Shown: positions 17,301 to 25,890, counted from the stretch's first letter. The stretch is DNA of 64,000 nt from Paenibacillus_AR mesotrionivorans (GCF_046098205.1 NZ_JBJURJ010000026.1:23178-87177), one strand, 5' to 3'. Notes: generated by a model not told the origin, from the sequence alone. Translations and numbers: made by a program.

Positions 17301-19421
17301 AATGCAGGCAACGACCCGTGGGTGAAGGTTGCCGACGCATCCGCCAGGAAGAATGTGCAGCCCTTCCGTTATGATACCTGGCATCATTTCAAAATTATAG
17401 CGGATATGACTGCGCAGGCGTACAGCGTGTATATGGATGATGCGGCCATTGCGGAGAACTTTGCCTTCCGCACACCAGGCAGCACAACGCTAGCCGGGCA
17501 TGTATTTGGCATCGACAACTTCGCCAACGGACAGGTGGACTTCGATAATATCAAGGTGATGGTCACCGGCGGACCGAAAAAAGCCGAACAGGCTGCACCG
17601 GAAGGACTTGTAAAGACTGATGAAACAGCAGCGGGCGCCAACGACGGCCGCATTCAAGGGATAAACGCCGCTATGGAATGGTCTTCAGACCAAGGACACA
17701 CCTGGTCCGGCGTAGAGGGCACGGCCATTTCCGGATTGGCGCCGGGAGTCTACTGGGTCCGGTACCAGGAAACCCAAACCCATCAAGCCAGCCCTCATGT
17801 GGAAATGAGCATCCTGCCTTTTGTGCCGTCAGGCCGTGTCAGCGGGGTAAGCCTGGGCAATACCGATATCCGGCTGTATACCAACTATGGAAACCCTGCT
17901 GTTCAGCTTCATGCACAGGTAAAGCCCGCTGACGCAGTTAACAAGGAGGTCACCTGGAGCACCTCGGATACCGTTGTTGCTTCCGTCTACGGCGGCTTTG
18001 TTACCGCCCATTCCGCGGGGACGGCCTATATCACCGTGACAACGGTGGATGGCGGTTATTCGGATACCGCAACCGTAACCGTAAGTGTGTACGGCGGTCC
18101 GCAAAACCCGGGGAACCCGCCAGTCTCTGTTGAAGGTGTGAGTCTGAATCACACCAGCGCACAGCTGTATACCAACTATGGAAGCCCTACTCTCCAGCTC
18201 ATCGCAAATGTGACACCTGCCCACGCCGCGGATAAGACTTTTTTATGGACCTCTTCAAACCCGGCGGCAGTGACAGTTGACAGTAACGGTCTGGTCCATG
18301 TCCGCGGGTTGGGCACAGCCAGGATTACGGTGACCACAGCAGACGGGGGCTACACAGCGTTCTGCGATGTGACCGTAGGGGAATATGCCTCCGGCGGAAT
18401 TGATCCGGGCAGCACGGAGGAGGAGTCTCCGGGCTCCACAGGGCCTAGGCCGGTTTTGCCCGCCGCTGTCAAAGATAAAGACGGCAGCACCACTGCCACC
18501 GCCACTGATCCGGCTACCGGAGCAGTGACAGAAACCACCCATTGGCCGAACGGCGACCGCAGAGTTTTCACGAAGGAACGCAATGGTACTGTTACCGAGC
18601 TCATCACCAGACAGAACGGCAGCAAACAGGAGACAGTAACCAAACCGGATGGAAGCAGCCGCTCTGTGGTTTCGGACACCCGGGGAGTTCAGGTGGAGAC
18701 CGCCACCACCTCTGTAGGGGAGATCACGGCCAGCGTCCGTCTGCCCCAAGGTGTGACACAAGCACGGATCACCATCCCCGTTCCCAAAACCTCCGTTTCC
18801 ACGGTAGCGGTTAGGGTCAGGGAGAACGGAACCCGGTCGGTACTGGGAACCACTCTCCCCGCGGGCAATGGGATCAGCTTCATTGCTAAGGGTGATATGA
18901 CTGTGCAGATCATGGATAATCCGGTTGCCTTCACGGATGTGCCCGGCGGTCATTGGGCGGCCGAAGCCGTAGCCTTTACCGCCAGCCGCGGGCTTTTCTC
19001 CGGAACGGACAAAGGAATGTTCTCCCCGGAGGTATCCTTAAGCAGGGCTATGCTCTTCACCGTGCTGGCACGGCTGGAGGGGGTGGAGACCGAAGGCGGA
19101 GAATATTGGTACAGCAAGGCGCAGGATTGGGCGGCCGCATCCGGCATTAGCGACGGCAGCGCGCCTGAAGCAGCCATTACCCGTGAGCAGCTGATCACCC
19201 TCCTGCACCGGTATGCCGGGCAGCCAACCGCCGCCGGAGCAGGCAAGAGTTTTGTGGACAGCGGCGACATCTCCCCATGGGCCACGGAAGCCATGGACTG
19301 GGCGGTACATGCGGGCATTCTTAACGGCAATCCAGAGAATCGCTTGGCGCCCAAGGGTGCAGCCACCAGGGCAGAGGTGTCCGCGATGCTGATGCGTTTT
19401 GTAGTTTGGAACAGTAACTGA
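11355..19421 (+). CDS. Giant S-layer-anchored GH115-type glucuronidase / SGNH esterase fusion (2688 aa)
   Basis: A signal peptide (about 1-27) is followed by a GH115-like catalytic region (about 45-680) with RGVFLNDEE (205-213), LKGNYIWAAMHV (244-255), GMRGLHDEP (341-349) and WCDDNHG (427-433). GH115 enzymes remove (4-O-methyl)glucuronic acid from xylan. GH115 C-terminal-type beta modules follow (about 810-975 and 1020-1215). A FIVAR-like helical repeat plus a LamG-like module occurs twice (about 1216-1505 and 1795-2075), flanking an SGNH esterase domain with GDS 1518-1520 (Ser1520), GTND 1597-1600 and DYVH (Asp1691, His1694). Two Big_2 domains (about 2162-2340) and three SLH repeats (about 2525-2685) end the protein. 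GTG 11355 follows GAGGTGA. The likely role is deglucuronidation and deacetylation of xylan at the cell surface. Confidence 0.85.
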   Translation: MTGKIKRILAMVMIAVLGAGMLPAFAAAGPSPVSGKSGYMAETGGAGDFPLAANGAAAALWVDAQDNAPVRRVVNDLKEDIKRVTGLDAPVSSAATLPAGPVVIVGTLDASAQVKALVDAGKITPAEVSAIKGKWEAYLIKVIDPHTLVIAGSDPRGAVFGVYELSEQMGVSPWYFFADAAIAAKASVYLKAGTSITDMPDVQYRGVFLNDEEKLSRWATEVFQDPSTMGPKTYAKIFELILRLKGNYIWAAMHVNSINNVPGNIELVQEYGIVLGSSHPDMLLRTNVHEWDKWKSDYAAQRGQNANDIKYDYTVSKDALLQYWRDNIERHKNTDAQWTLGMRGLHDEPFEAQNLMSDVYAHLGSNLEDRKAGLMNEIIRDQQQLLKEILGPDKYAASFQALIPYKEVLPIYNNPTFDLPENVTVIWCDDNHGMMRRMPDAAERAREGGHGLYYHVSYWAPVDQSYMWLSSLPLAVMGEELSKSWEHNIRKSWILNVGDIKPQEAEMTFFIRYGWDVEQYKNKADQFLKDWTAQHVGGAYSDEAADILNTFYQHTIVRKPEHMKDGLFNQTHYGDEASKRMAVYQDLFNRTAAISQALPEKQKLPFYELIQAKINWAYYVNKAYYYADRSNLAFDQGRMASADSMLKLSQEADLAKKAEIAYYSTIADGKWKGFIDPEVASPPVINQLPPGTPALVLGAPALGVVAEGETLPREQSRLIFSPYHQVGKFIDLFNKGAGSVHWTATADQPWVQLSAADGTVIDETRLFVTVPNMEAHKGATATVTITDTRTNLKKTIQVTVDNPAAPLSAISGYAEADGYVSMEAEHYSRLYTKGDKTWQIIRDAGRAFGGDVVRAYSPDLDALEEDTVTASAPSMEYDINLSSSGQFPLEIYRIPTLNAKGKVRFAVSVDNTAPIIVESAAADEGQGTIWVSNLFHMIEKHVVTLPALSAGKHTVKLWMVDSFIMIDKLVLYTGPEGVIPSELGPDESYHSEFNRDFHPGTALLPRIPVPAEPKNIPAEWGGGAFVEADGKVSLEAEYAMEQTLESESEITADMKAYTVSKRDKAVQVPGKIPNGWRLTQSDTGMAMRLPDMGAQWSENAEFPVYSPELTYKINFNSTGTYNVWLRWRYVDNASDSIRGGLDGSLGNFSTDVFFSNSLDEKWHWKNVGKVNVTTAEEHAFSLWMREDGLYVDRIYLTKSGETPTDALWNPSLRTESTVGQQLLAVVNGKRAAMSGISYPLGDALGQYRQAAYNALVDALHAAETLAHSGTATEQQANKALNAIAAAEAALPNALVLTRQGKTYQAYRDFSGDETGKFPYGFNIEGMTNGAAASVQEEDGNSFLRLTTTSTAGKADLFLPYTGEVKAAANERIVIEYRARFNGSFQYANGAMVRNDSGTNNFSMVTAFENANGAHQIKVHKGTSNADKVSVKSFNYNQWHTFKMVGDWAKKTYTVYMDNDPVPVATDFSFRHTGGTKLTGQRFGIDNMANGSIDFDDFKVSIIDPTKPDIPKIKMAAVGDSITFGSDSAGPIQPEDKYPAQLQALLGANYQVENFGVSGATMLENGTDTGGAQKGYVHQQKFAESQAFQPDVVVIMLGTNDSKELNWETYKAEYVDHGLKLIQSYRDLDSHPAVYLATSPTVVAGSNRYGIQADVLHNEIVPLQKQIALIADAGFIDVHQATQNATLAQFPDYVHGNAAGYTWIAEAVYAGIKGSPAPEASPVVQVSPVAVKSLSGQTPKLPLFAPVVYADGSTGLAEVVWMLDGLVFNTPGIVQVPGKLKGLEVNATADVEVTAGWGLDELVKETRSRTVELSIPLGEGPGAYSQSAYHALLAALDHAEELAANGNLTEEQFREARDALSGAEAALSGSLNLTQDGLTYHAYRDFEADITGKQPFGIEATKVQNSGAAQVVEEDGNSFLRLTTGTGKGFANMFLPYMGQVTAAGDERVVIEYSARFKAGLQYANAFLPKNQNGAYAMTVAFENAGNDPWVKVADASARKNVQPFRYDTWHHFKIIADMTAQAYSVYMDDAAIAENFAFRTPGSTTLAGHVFGIDNFANGQVDFDNIKVMVTGGPKKAEQAAPEGLVKTDETAAGANDGRIQGINAAMEWSSDQGHTWSGVEGTAISGLAPGVYWVRYQETQTHQASPHVEMSILPFVPSGRVSGVSLGNTDIRLYTNYGNPAVQLHAQVKPADAVNKEVTWSTSDTVVASVYGGFVTAHSAGTAYITVTTVDGGYSDTATVTVSVYGGPQNPGNPPVSVEGVSLNHTSAQLYTNYGSPTLQLIANVTPAHAADKTFLWTSSNPAAVTVDSNGLVHVRGLGTARITVTTADGGYTAFCDVTVGEYASGGIDPGSTEEESPGSTGPRPVLPAAVKDKDGSTTATATDPATGAVTETTHWPNGDRRVFTKERNGTVTELITRQNGSKQETVTKPDGSSRSVVSDTRGVQVETATTSVGEITASVRLPQGVTQARITIPVPKTSVSTVAVRVRENGTRSVLGTTLPAGNGISFIAKGDMTVQIMDNPVAFTDVPGGHWAAEAVAFTASRGLFSGTDKGMFSPEVSLSRAMLFTVLARLEGVETEGGEYWYSKAQDWAAASGISDGSAPEAAITREQLITLLHRYAGQPTAAGAGKSFVDSGDISPWATEAMDWAVHAGILNGNPENRLAPKGAATRAEVSAMLMRFVVWNSN

Positions 19422-19440
19422 TGAATTAAGCAGGGTATAA

Positions 19441-19492
19441 AAACAGCCACTGAGTTAGGCGGAAATGTCCGCTCGGCTCCGTGGCTGTTTTC
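19441..19492. terminator. Strong terminator between two SLH genes, possibly bidirectional
   Basis: AAACAGCCAC (19441-19450) pairs perfectly with GTGGCTGTTT (19481-19490); an inner hairpin GCGGA/TCCGC adds stability. A run of A precedes and T follows. Confidence 0.88.
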
Positions 19493-19687
19493 CATCAGAG
19501 ACATTTCGCTTTAGTGCAAAAAAATATGCGTATTATCATCAAATTTTGCAACATTTCACAATTCATCTATCGTGTTGACGCCAGACGGAATGGTATATTT
19601 ATGAAAACAAGGATCATAGAACAATATGTTTCCTGTTTACGGTATTTTTGTAGACAAACATAGAAAAAGAAACGGGAGGAATTTTGT

Positions 19688-22600
19688 TTGAATCTTTTGC
19701 ACAGGCAAGTGAAGAAAGGAATGGCAGCGCTTTTATCCGCAGCTCTTCTGGTGCCGGCATGGACAGGCATTGCATTGGCGGAGGAAAAGGCTGCGGAGGA
19801 TAAAATTTCCGTTCCACCGGTAGCCGAACAGGTTTACGGGTATACGGATACAGTTAGTCATTGGAGCAATGCAGCTGTTGAAAAATGGAGCGGTTATGGA
19901 ATTATCCAAGGGTACGGAGATGGCATATTCAAACCGGATCAACCTGTGACCCGTGCTGAATTTGCCGCTATGCTTCAGAACATTTCCCAATATGTCCAAC
20001 CGGGGAATAGCAGCTTCTCCGATGTGTCCTCTAATGATTGGTTTTATGAGGCAGTAACCAAACTGAAGGCTGCAGGGATAATGGAAGGCTCCGACGGCAA
20101 GGCCCATCCGGGTAATCCGATTACCCGTCAAGAGGCTGCTGTATTGCTGGCGCGGACCTTCAAGCTGAAGAGTGCGGGAGGTGCTGCTGCCTTTTCAGAC
20201 AAAACAGAACTGGCCCCATGGGCTTCTGCTGCCGTTGGCGAACTGGCAACGCGCACAGTTCTGAAAGGATTCCCGGATGGTTCCTTCAGGCCCTTGGCTA
20301 CCTTAACCCGGGCAGAAGCGACATCCTTGTTCGATCAATTTTTGGCCAAGCTATATAACAAGGCAGGTACATATAACGGGGAAATAAAGGGCAATGCATT
20401 GGTGAACGCTGCCGGTGTTACTCTAAAAGGCATGACCATAACGGGTGATTTATATATCGCCCAAGGTGTAGGGGAAGGAGAAATTAACCTTGATGGTGTG
20501 ACGGTAAATGGGGCCGTCTATATTCAAGGGGGCGGTGAACATTCCCTTCTCTTGAAGGATGCTGTTGTGAAAGGCGTTCTTGCGGTAAATAAATATAACG
20601 GGAAGGTACGGATTGTTGCCTCCGGGAATAGCAGGATCTCCTCAACTTTGCTGGAGACGGGCGCTACGTTGGAAACCCGCCAGCTGTCCGGTTCAGGCTA
20701 CGATTTGGTTACCATTACAACAGATGTTCCTGCAGGGCAGAAGATCGCTCTGGAGGGAAGCTTCAATAAGGTGACAAACCAGTCCTCTGCGGTAAGTATT
20801 ATGGCTAACGGAACAATCAAGGAGCTGGTTGCCGAAACCTCCACCAACCTGAAGGGTGAAGTGAAGGTGGAGAAAATCTCTGCCAAGGATAACGCAGCCG
20901 TGACAATTAATGATAAACCTGCAGCAGCTCCTGTTGGCGGTGGGGGCGGCGGTGGTTTTGGCGGAGGCGGCTTTGGTGGGGGAGCTCCCTCCATTAATGT
21001 AACAGGTGTTTCCTTGAATGAAACGAATGTTTCCATGCAGGCAGGGACTACCAAACAACTGGCCGCCACAGTGACACCTTCCAATGCTGCCAATAAAGCG
21101 GTGACATGGAGAGTGAATGACGGCAGCTCCAACGTTATTACAGTGGATCATACAGGTCTGGTAACCGCTAAGTCTCCAGGTGTAAAGGAAGTTGTGGTGC
21201 AGACTCAAAGCGGCGGCTTCGAAGCGAAGGCAACCATTACGGTGAAACAACAAGCCGTAGAGCAGCTGGGAGTTAAGGTGACGCTGCTCACCACCGATAT
21301 AAAGGATCCGAATGCTGAAATGGATGGAGTATTAATGGAAAACGGCAAGCGGGCAGACATTTCCGGAACGATTCCGTCAGGTGTCCAGCCCAATGAGTAT
21401 TCTGCTGTTATTCGAGCCAGCCAGCCTTTGGTTCCGCTGTCGGTGGGACAAGTGGTATATGCCGTGTACGGTGTCATTCAACTGACGGATGGCCTGGGAA
21501 GGCCGCTAGCTGACACATCAGGTGTCACCGTAACCGTTAACGGAGCCGTATATAATCCACACTTTGGAGAAGGAATCAACGAGAAGTTTAACGCCGGCAG
21601 CTTCCTGTATCTTCTAGACACCGGCAACCAAGAAACCGTAACTTCTTCCCGTTTTGACATCACGAAGCAAGGCTATGCTCCCGCCTCCTTACAGCTTCAA
21701 TACATGCCTGCCAAGGTTGTCTCCTCAGTTGAAGGGGTGTTCGGCGAGCTCGAAAAGCTTTATCTCGGAGCTAACCCGGACAAGGACCATATTCTAGGGA
21801 ATATGCTCTTGTGGTCGGGCTTAGACAGTTACCCAATGGTCAATGTTCAGTGGTCCTCGAGCAATCCGGACGTGATTAGTGCGAATGGAAATGTTAAAAG
21901 ATTAGAACAGGATCAAACCGTTACCCTTACCGCCACATTGTCCGGAGAATATACGGGCTCCAAATCATACCAGGTCATTGTGAAAGCCAACAAGATGATT
22001 ATGACCCGCAGCAGCTTTGTGGATTCCTATTTTGTGGAGGGCTATCCCAAGGCTTATATGAAGAATGGTACGGTCCATGTGCAAATTGCATTTAAACAGC
22101 CGGCGGAAATGTATTCTGTTATGGGCTCTTATGATATGGCCGGAACGGTGGATTCTGTGTTAAAGGGGTATGGGAAAGGCTCTAATTCCTCCATAACTCC
22201 CCTCTATGATTGGCCTTACGCAAAAATCACTCAACAGGATGTGGGTAAGGTCTTAACATCCAATACCGGCTTTCAGCTTGGTTCATATGGGGGCCCCCTA
22301 AAGATGGATTTTGTCGTGAAGGACGGCAACCGCATTTCTGAACAAGTTACAACTGTGCAGGTTCAGTTAGAGGAGCCGTTTCATGGCTACGTTCCGAACT
22401 ACGATCCGGCTACTTCAGGAACTGCATACTGGAACCAAGAGCGGAATGCTATCTATATCTACTTTAATAAAAGGCTGGATCCCAATTATTTGCCCACAGT
22501 CAATGATTTTACAGTTGAGGGTGCTAAAATAAATGATGTAACTATATTCAATGATGACTGGTCTATAAATCCTGAAGCGGCCGGAGCGTATGTGAAGCTG

Positions 22601-23410
22601 TCTGCTTCAATGAATAACTCCAACCTTCCTTATTCCACAGTGCAGTACACTGGAAAGTCCCTTCGTAGTCTCAAAACGGGAGTGCGGGTAGCATCTTTCA
22701 ATAACCAACTCGCGAATAGTTCTACAGAATTGACAGCCGTCATTTCATCGGACCGTAAAATGGCTGTGTTCAACTTACAAACCGGCTGGAGATGGGTGGA
22801 TAATGAAGCGGCCTTAAGCACCACTCCGATCTCAGAGCGCATTTCTGTAAAAGTGAATGGCCGGCTCTATCCCGCCACGGTAAAGAATCAAAGTGACCGG
22901 TATGTCCAACTTGCTTTCAACAGCCCGCTTCCGTCAGGAACAATTGATATCACGTACCGTACGGAGGGGTTAATGAATTGGGCCAGAGAGCCTTATCCTG
23001 CTGAGCTTCAGGCCCGGGTGCTTGGAATCCCAGCCCCCGGCATTCCAACAGCCTCGTATCAGGGTGGATTCATTCAACTGAATTTTGCCCAAGGATTTAT
23101 AGGAACGGTTAACCCATATATGTATGCTTCCGGGTTGGTAGTAGAGGCGGATGGAGTCGAGTATGGGCTAAGAGGTCATATTATTGCAACCCGTCAGCCC
23201 TCGCCTCCCAATTATAATTACAATATAATGGATATCAATTTGAATGACATATGGTCAAAGGAAATCAAGCAGGCAGTGGATCAAGCCTCTGTAGTCCGTA
23301 TTAAATATAAAAAAGTTTTACCGGATGATTACAGTATTTATGGCTTATCCGATACCACGGGCGGCCCTGTACCGGACTTTGATTATGTGAAGGTAAGCAA
23401 GCAAAAGTAG
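19688..23410 (+). CDS. Secreted SLH-domain surface protein with beta-solenoid and Ig-like regions (1240 aa)
   Basis: A signal peptide (about 1-31) is followed by three SLH repeats (about 50-98, 112-160 and 170-220; GYGDGIFKPDQPVTRAEFAA is typical), which bind pyruvylated wall polymer. Residues about 225-412 form a repetitive solenoid-like domain (GMTITGDLYIAQGVGEG, GVTVNGAVYIQGG) that resembles a region of the minus-strand SLH protein at 25891-29172. A Gly-rich linker (about 416-436) leads to a Big_2 domain (about 440-520). The remaining 700 residues are beta-rich and unrecognised. TTG 19688 follows GGGAGGA at 19674-19680. The DNA looks more A/T-rich than the flanking genes. The function is probably structural or adhesive; no catalytic domain is seen. 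Confidence 0.8.
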   Translation: MNLLHRQVKKGMAALLSAALLVPAWTGIALAEEKAAEDKISVPPVAEQVYGYTDTVSHWSNAAVEKWSGYGIIQGYGDGIFKPDQPVTRAEFAAMLQNISQYVQPGNSSFSDVSSNDWFYEAVTKLKAAGIMEGSDGKAHPGNPITRQEAAVLLARTFKLKSAGGAAAFSDKTELAPWASAAVGELATRTVLKGFPDGSFRPLATLTRAEATSLFDQFLAKLYNKAGTYNGEIKGNALVNAAGVTLKGMTITGDLYIAQGVGEGEINLDGVTVNGAVYIQGGGEHSLLLKDAVVKGVLAVNKYNGKVRIVASGNSRISSTLLETGATLETRQLSGSGYDLVTITTDVPAGQKIALEGSFNKVTNQSSAVSIMANGTIKELVAETSTNLKGEVKVEKISAKDNAAVTINDKPAAAPVGGGGGGGFGGGGFGGGAPSINVTGVSLNETNVSMQAGTTKQLAATVTPSNAANKAVTWRVNDGSSNVITVDHTGLVTAKSPGVKEVVVQTQSGGFEAKATITVKQQAVEQLGVKVTLLTTDIKDPNAEMDGVLMENGKRADISGTIPSGVQPNEYSAVIRASQPLVPLSVGQVVYAVYGVIQLTDGLGRPLADTSGVTVTVNGAVYNPHFGEGINEKFNAGSFLYLLDTGNQETVTSSRFDITKQGYAPASLQLQYMPAKVVSSVEGVFGELEKLYLGANPDKDHILGNMLLWSGLDSYPMVNVQWSSSNPDVISANGNVKRLEQDQTVTLTATLSGEYTGSKSYQVIVKANKMIMTRSSFVDSYFVEGYPKAYMKNGTVHVQIAFKQPAEMYSVMGSYDMAGTVDSVLKGYGKGSNSSITPLYDWPYAKITQQDVGKVLTSNTGFQLGSYGGPLKMDFVVKDGNRISEQVTTVQVQLEEPFHGYVPNYDPATSGTAYWNQERNAIYIYFNKRLDPNYLPTVNDFTVEGAKINDVTIFNDDWSINPEAAGAYVKLSASMNNSNLPYSTVQYTGKSLRSLKTGVRVASFNNQLANSSTELTAVISSDRKMAVFNLQTGWRWVDNEAALSTTPISERISVKVNGRLYPATVKNQSDRYVQLAFNSPLPSGTIDITYRTEGLMNWAREPYPAELQARVLGIPAPGIPTASYQGGFIQLNFAQGFIGTVNPYMYASGLVVEADGVEYGLRGHIIATRQPSPPNYNYNIMDINLNDIWSKEIKQAVDQASVVRIKYKKVLPDDYSIYGLSDTTGGPVPDFDYVKVSKQK

Positions 23411-23418
23411 TCATGACA

Positions 23419-23457
23419 AAAAGGCAGGGAAACGGGAGACGTTTCCTTGCCTTTTTT
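23419..23457 (+). terminator. Terminator after the 1240-aa SLH gene
   Basis: GGCAGGGAAACG and CGTTTCCTTGCC form a 12-bp stem with one G-T pair around GGAGA, flanked by A and T runs. Confidence 0.92.
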
Positions 23458-23558
23458 ATATTAAGGGAATGTTTGGCTTTTATTCAGGGGGGATTCAGGA
23501 AGCGCCTATAAACTGAGCTTATATCCCAATCACACCAGAAAGGATGTGCAAGCTCTTT

Positions 23559-25799
23559 ATGCGAATGCGTTTGCGTTCTACATCGTTCCTGCTCGCGGGG
23601 ATGCTGACCTTATCCTCTGTCCTGTTTTCCCCGGTGGCCGGGGCAGCTAGTCCTACAGAAACCTTGATTACACTATCTGATAGAGGCATTCAAGTGGATG
23701 GTCAAACGGCCTCCTCGGATTCCTCCTCTGCGGTTTATACGGGGGCGGATATCGTGTACTACAAAGCCGGACAAGGCTCCGCTTACGGGGAAGGAACCGC
23801 CGAGGACGAGCATGCGGCCAGTGAGGCTGAAGCGCACACGGTCGTGACCATTACGGAGCCGGGGACATACCGCGTTTCGGGCACATTGTCGGCTGGCCAA
23901 CTGGCTGTTGACCTTGGCAAGGATGCCGCAGAGGATCCTTCGGCGGTGGTAAAGCTGATTTTGGATGGCGTCAATATTACCTCCACGGTGGCGCCGGCTG
24001 TGATTTTCTATAATGTGTACGAGCCGTACAGCTCCAGTGAGGATACAAAGGGCGTAACCGATCTGTCGTCGGCAGGTGCGCAGGTGGTGATCGCCGATGG
24101 CTCCGACAACCATGTGAGCGGCTCCTACGTGGCCAGAATCTACAAGGAAGGCACTACCAAAAAGCTGCATAAATACGATGGGGCATTCTATTCCAAAATG
24201 TCCATGAACATCAGCGGGGAATCGGCGGGAACCGGAAAGCTGACGATTCTTGCAGAAAATGAAGGGCTGGATTCCGAACTGCATCTCACTCTTAACGGAG
24301 GCAGCATCTACATTGAGTCCCAGGATGACGGTATTAATACCAACGAAGACGGCATCTCGGTGACAACCATCAACGGCGGTTACCTGCATGTGAATGCCGG
24401 TTTGGGTGCAGAGGGCGACGGCATTGACTCCAACGGCTATCTGACCGTTAACGGCGGGAGCATTGTGACCATGTCCAATGAACGAAGCCCGGATGGCGGA
24501 ATCGATGCGGATAAGGATATTTTGTTGAACGGTGGTATGGTTGTTGCGTTGGGTACACGCAATGATGCAACAAGTGGCGACTCCAAGCAGCCTTTCATGG
24601 AGCTGATGTTCGCCTCCACACAAGCTGCAGGAAGCGTCATTGAGATCACTGATGCGTCTGGCAATAAGCTGCTTAACCACACTGCCGAGAAGGCGTTCCA
24701 AAGTATAACCTTCACCTCAGCTGACTTGGCCCTTAATCAAGAATACCAAGTGTATGTGGATGGTATCCGGCAGCAGTACAGCGGTAATTCCTTCGGTATG
24801 ATGGGAGGACCTCCCGGAGGCGGCGGGCGTCCGCAAGGAACTCCTCCGGGGCAGGGCCAAGGCACACCTCCCGCCGGAAATGGTAACGGAACTCCTCCTG
24901 AGCCTCCCGCAGGAGAAAAACCAGCAATGCCGGATGGCATGACACCTCCGGGTATGAACGGCTTCCCGGACGGACAGGCTGAAACCGCCGGGGAGGCTTC
25001 CACTTCATTTATCCTGACTGATACCGTCCACAGCTTCTCGGCGATTACGGCCTCCACGGATGCCTCCGGCAAGCAGAAGGTAACCTTCTCCATCAATGCA
25101 GGCAGAGGCATTGCTAACGCAGCCTCAGGCGGCACAATTGTCTTGGACAGCATTACAGCCAGCACAGCCGTTCCGGATATGGATGTTCAAGTTACCGTAA
25201 CGGATGTCCCATCGGAAAATTATTCTGAAACAGCTCTGCTGTCTGAAGGTATAGAGGCCATCTCTGCAATTTTGCCTAAAGACGACGGCACATACCGCCT
25301 AACCGTTGCGGTGGTTTCAGGCAACGCCGCCTACACCGGTGCCACCAGTCTGCAGTTTACCATTGGCGGGCTGCCATTTGCCGATGTGAAGCTTGGAGAT
25401 GGGGCTTATGATGCTATCAAGTCCCTGTATGAAAAAGGCGTGATGGTAGGAACAGCGGAGAATGCTTTTTCTCCTAATGAAGGATTATCCCGCGCCGCGG
25501 CCGTTACCGTGTTCGGACGGCTGCTGGATGTGAAACCCGAAGAAACCGCCCTGTTCAGCGATGTGGAGCAAAGCAGCTGGTACAGCGGTTATGTCGGTTG
25601 GGCAGCGGAGGCAGGATTGGTAGAGGGAATTGGCAATGGTCAATTCTCGCCCAACAGCATCATAACAGCGGACCGAATGAATCTGATCATGGAGCGCTAC
25701 AGCGCCCTAAGCGGACAAACGTACCAAAAAGCGGAAGGTGGCTCCAAGCCGCTGACCCGCGGGGAGTTCGCCGTTATGCTGGTTTCCTTGAAAAGGTAG
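23559..25799 (+). CDS. Secreted Cthe_2159-like carbohydrate-binding protein with C-terminal SLH repeats
   Basis: A signal peptide (MRMRLRSTSFLLAGM, then a hydrophobic core to AGAAS) is followed by a right-handed beta-helix-like region resembling the Cthe_2159 family (DUF4353) of acidic-polysaccharide-binding proteins. Its repeats include GLDSELHLTLNGGSIYIES, DDGINTNEDGISVTTINGG, EGDGIDSNGYLTVNGG and GGIDADKDILLNGG; such Asp-rich turns bind calcium in the family. A Pro/Gly-rich linker (about 414-471) and a beta domain precede two clear SLH repeats and one truncated repeat (about 606-746). ATG 23559 is preferred because the earlier ATG 23544 lies inside the Shine-Dalgarno AAAGGATGTG. The likely role is anchoring pectin-like polymers to the S-layer. 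Confidence 0.8.
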   Translation: MRMRLRSTSFLLAGMLTLSSVLFSPVAGAASPTETLITLSDRGIQVDGQTASSDSSSAVYTGADIVYYKAGQGSAYGEGTAEDEHAASEAEAHTVVTITEPGTYRVSGTLSAGQLAVDLGKDAAEDPSAVVKLILDGVNITSTVAPAVIFYNVYEPYSSSEDTKGVTDLSSAGAQVVIADGSDNHVSGSYVARIYKEGTTKKLHKYDGAFYSKMSMNISGESAGTGKLTILAENEGLDSELHLTLNGGSIYIESQDDGINTNEDGISVTTINGGYLHVNAGLGAEGDGIDSNGYLTVNGGSIVTMSNERSPDGGIDADKDILLNGGMVVALGTRNDATSGDSKQPFMELMFASTQAAGSVIEITDASGNKLLNHTAEKAFQSITFTSADLALNQEYQVYVDGIRQQYSGNSFGMMGGPPGGGGRPQGTPPGQGQGTPPAGNGNGTPPEPPAGEKPAMPDGMTPPGMNGFPDGQAETAGEASTSFILTDTVHSFSAITASTDASGKQKVTFSINAGRGIANAASGGTIVLDSITASTAVPDMDVQVTVTDVPSENYSETALLSEGIEAISAILPKDDGTYRLTVAVVSGNAAYTGATSLQFTIGGLPFADVKLGDGAYDAIKSLYEKGVMVGTAENAFSPNEGLSRAAAVTVFGRLLDVKPEETALFSDVEQSSWYSGYVGWAAEAGLVEGIGNGQFSPNSIITADRMNLIMERYSALSGQTYQKAEGGSKPLTRGEFAVMLVSLKR

Positions 25800-25839
25800 G
25801 CAACGAGGATACGGGGTCTGAACAGAATGGAGCAGCACG

Positions 25840-25870
25840 AAGGAGGAGGCATTCAGCCCCCTCCTTTTTT
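25840..25870. terminator. Terminator between convergent SLH genes
   Basis: AAGGAGGAGG and CCCCTCCTT pair imperfectly around a short loop and are followed by TTTTTT. It lies between the plus-strand stop at 25799 and the minus-strand stop at 25891, so it may serve both. Confidence 0.75.
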
Positions 25871-25890
25871 ATGCTGGTGATCAGCGCATA

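Noticed and set aside
19575..19599. TTGACG and TATATT before the 1240-residue SLH gene as a promoter
   Set aside because: The spacing is only 13 bases. TGGTATATT could act as an extended -10, but the evidence is too thin for a call.
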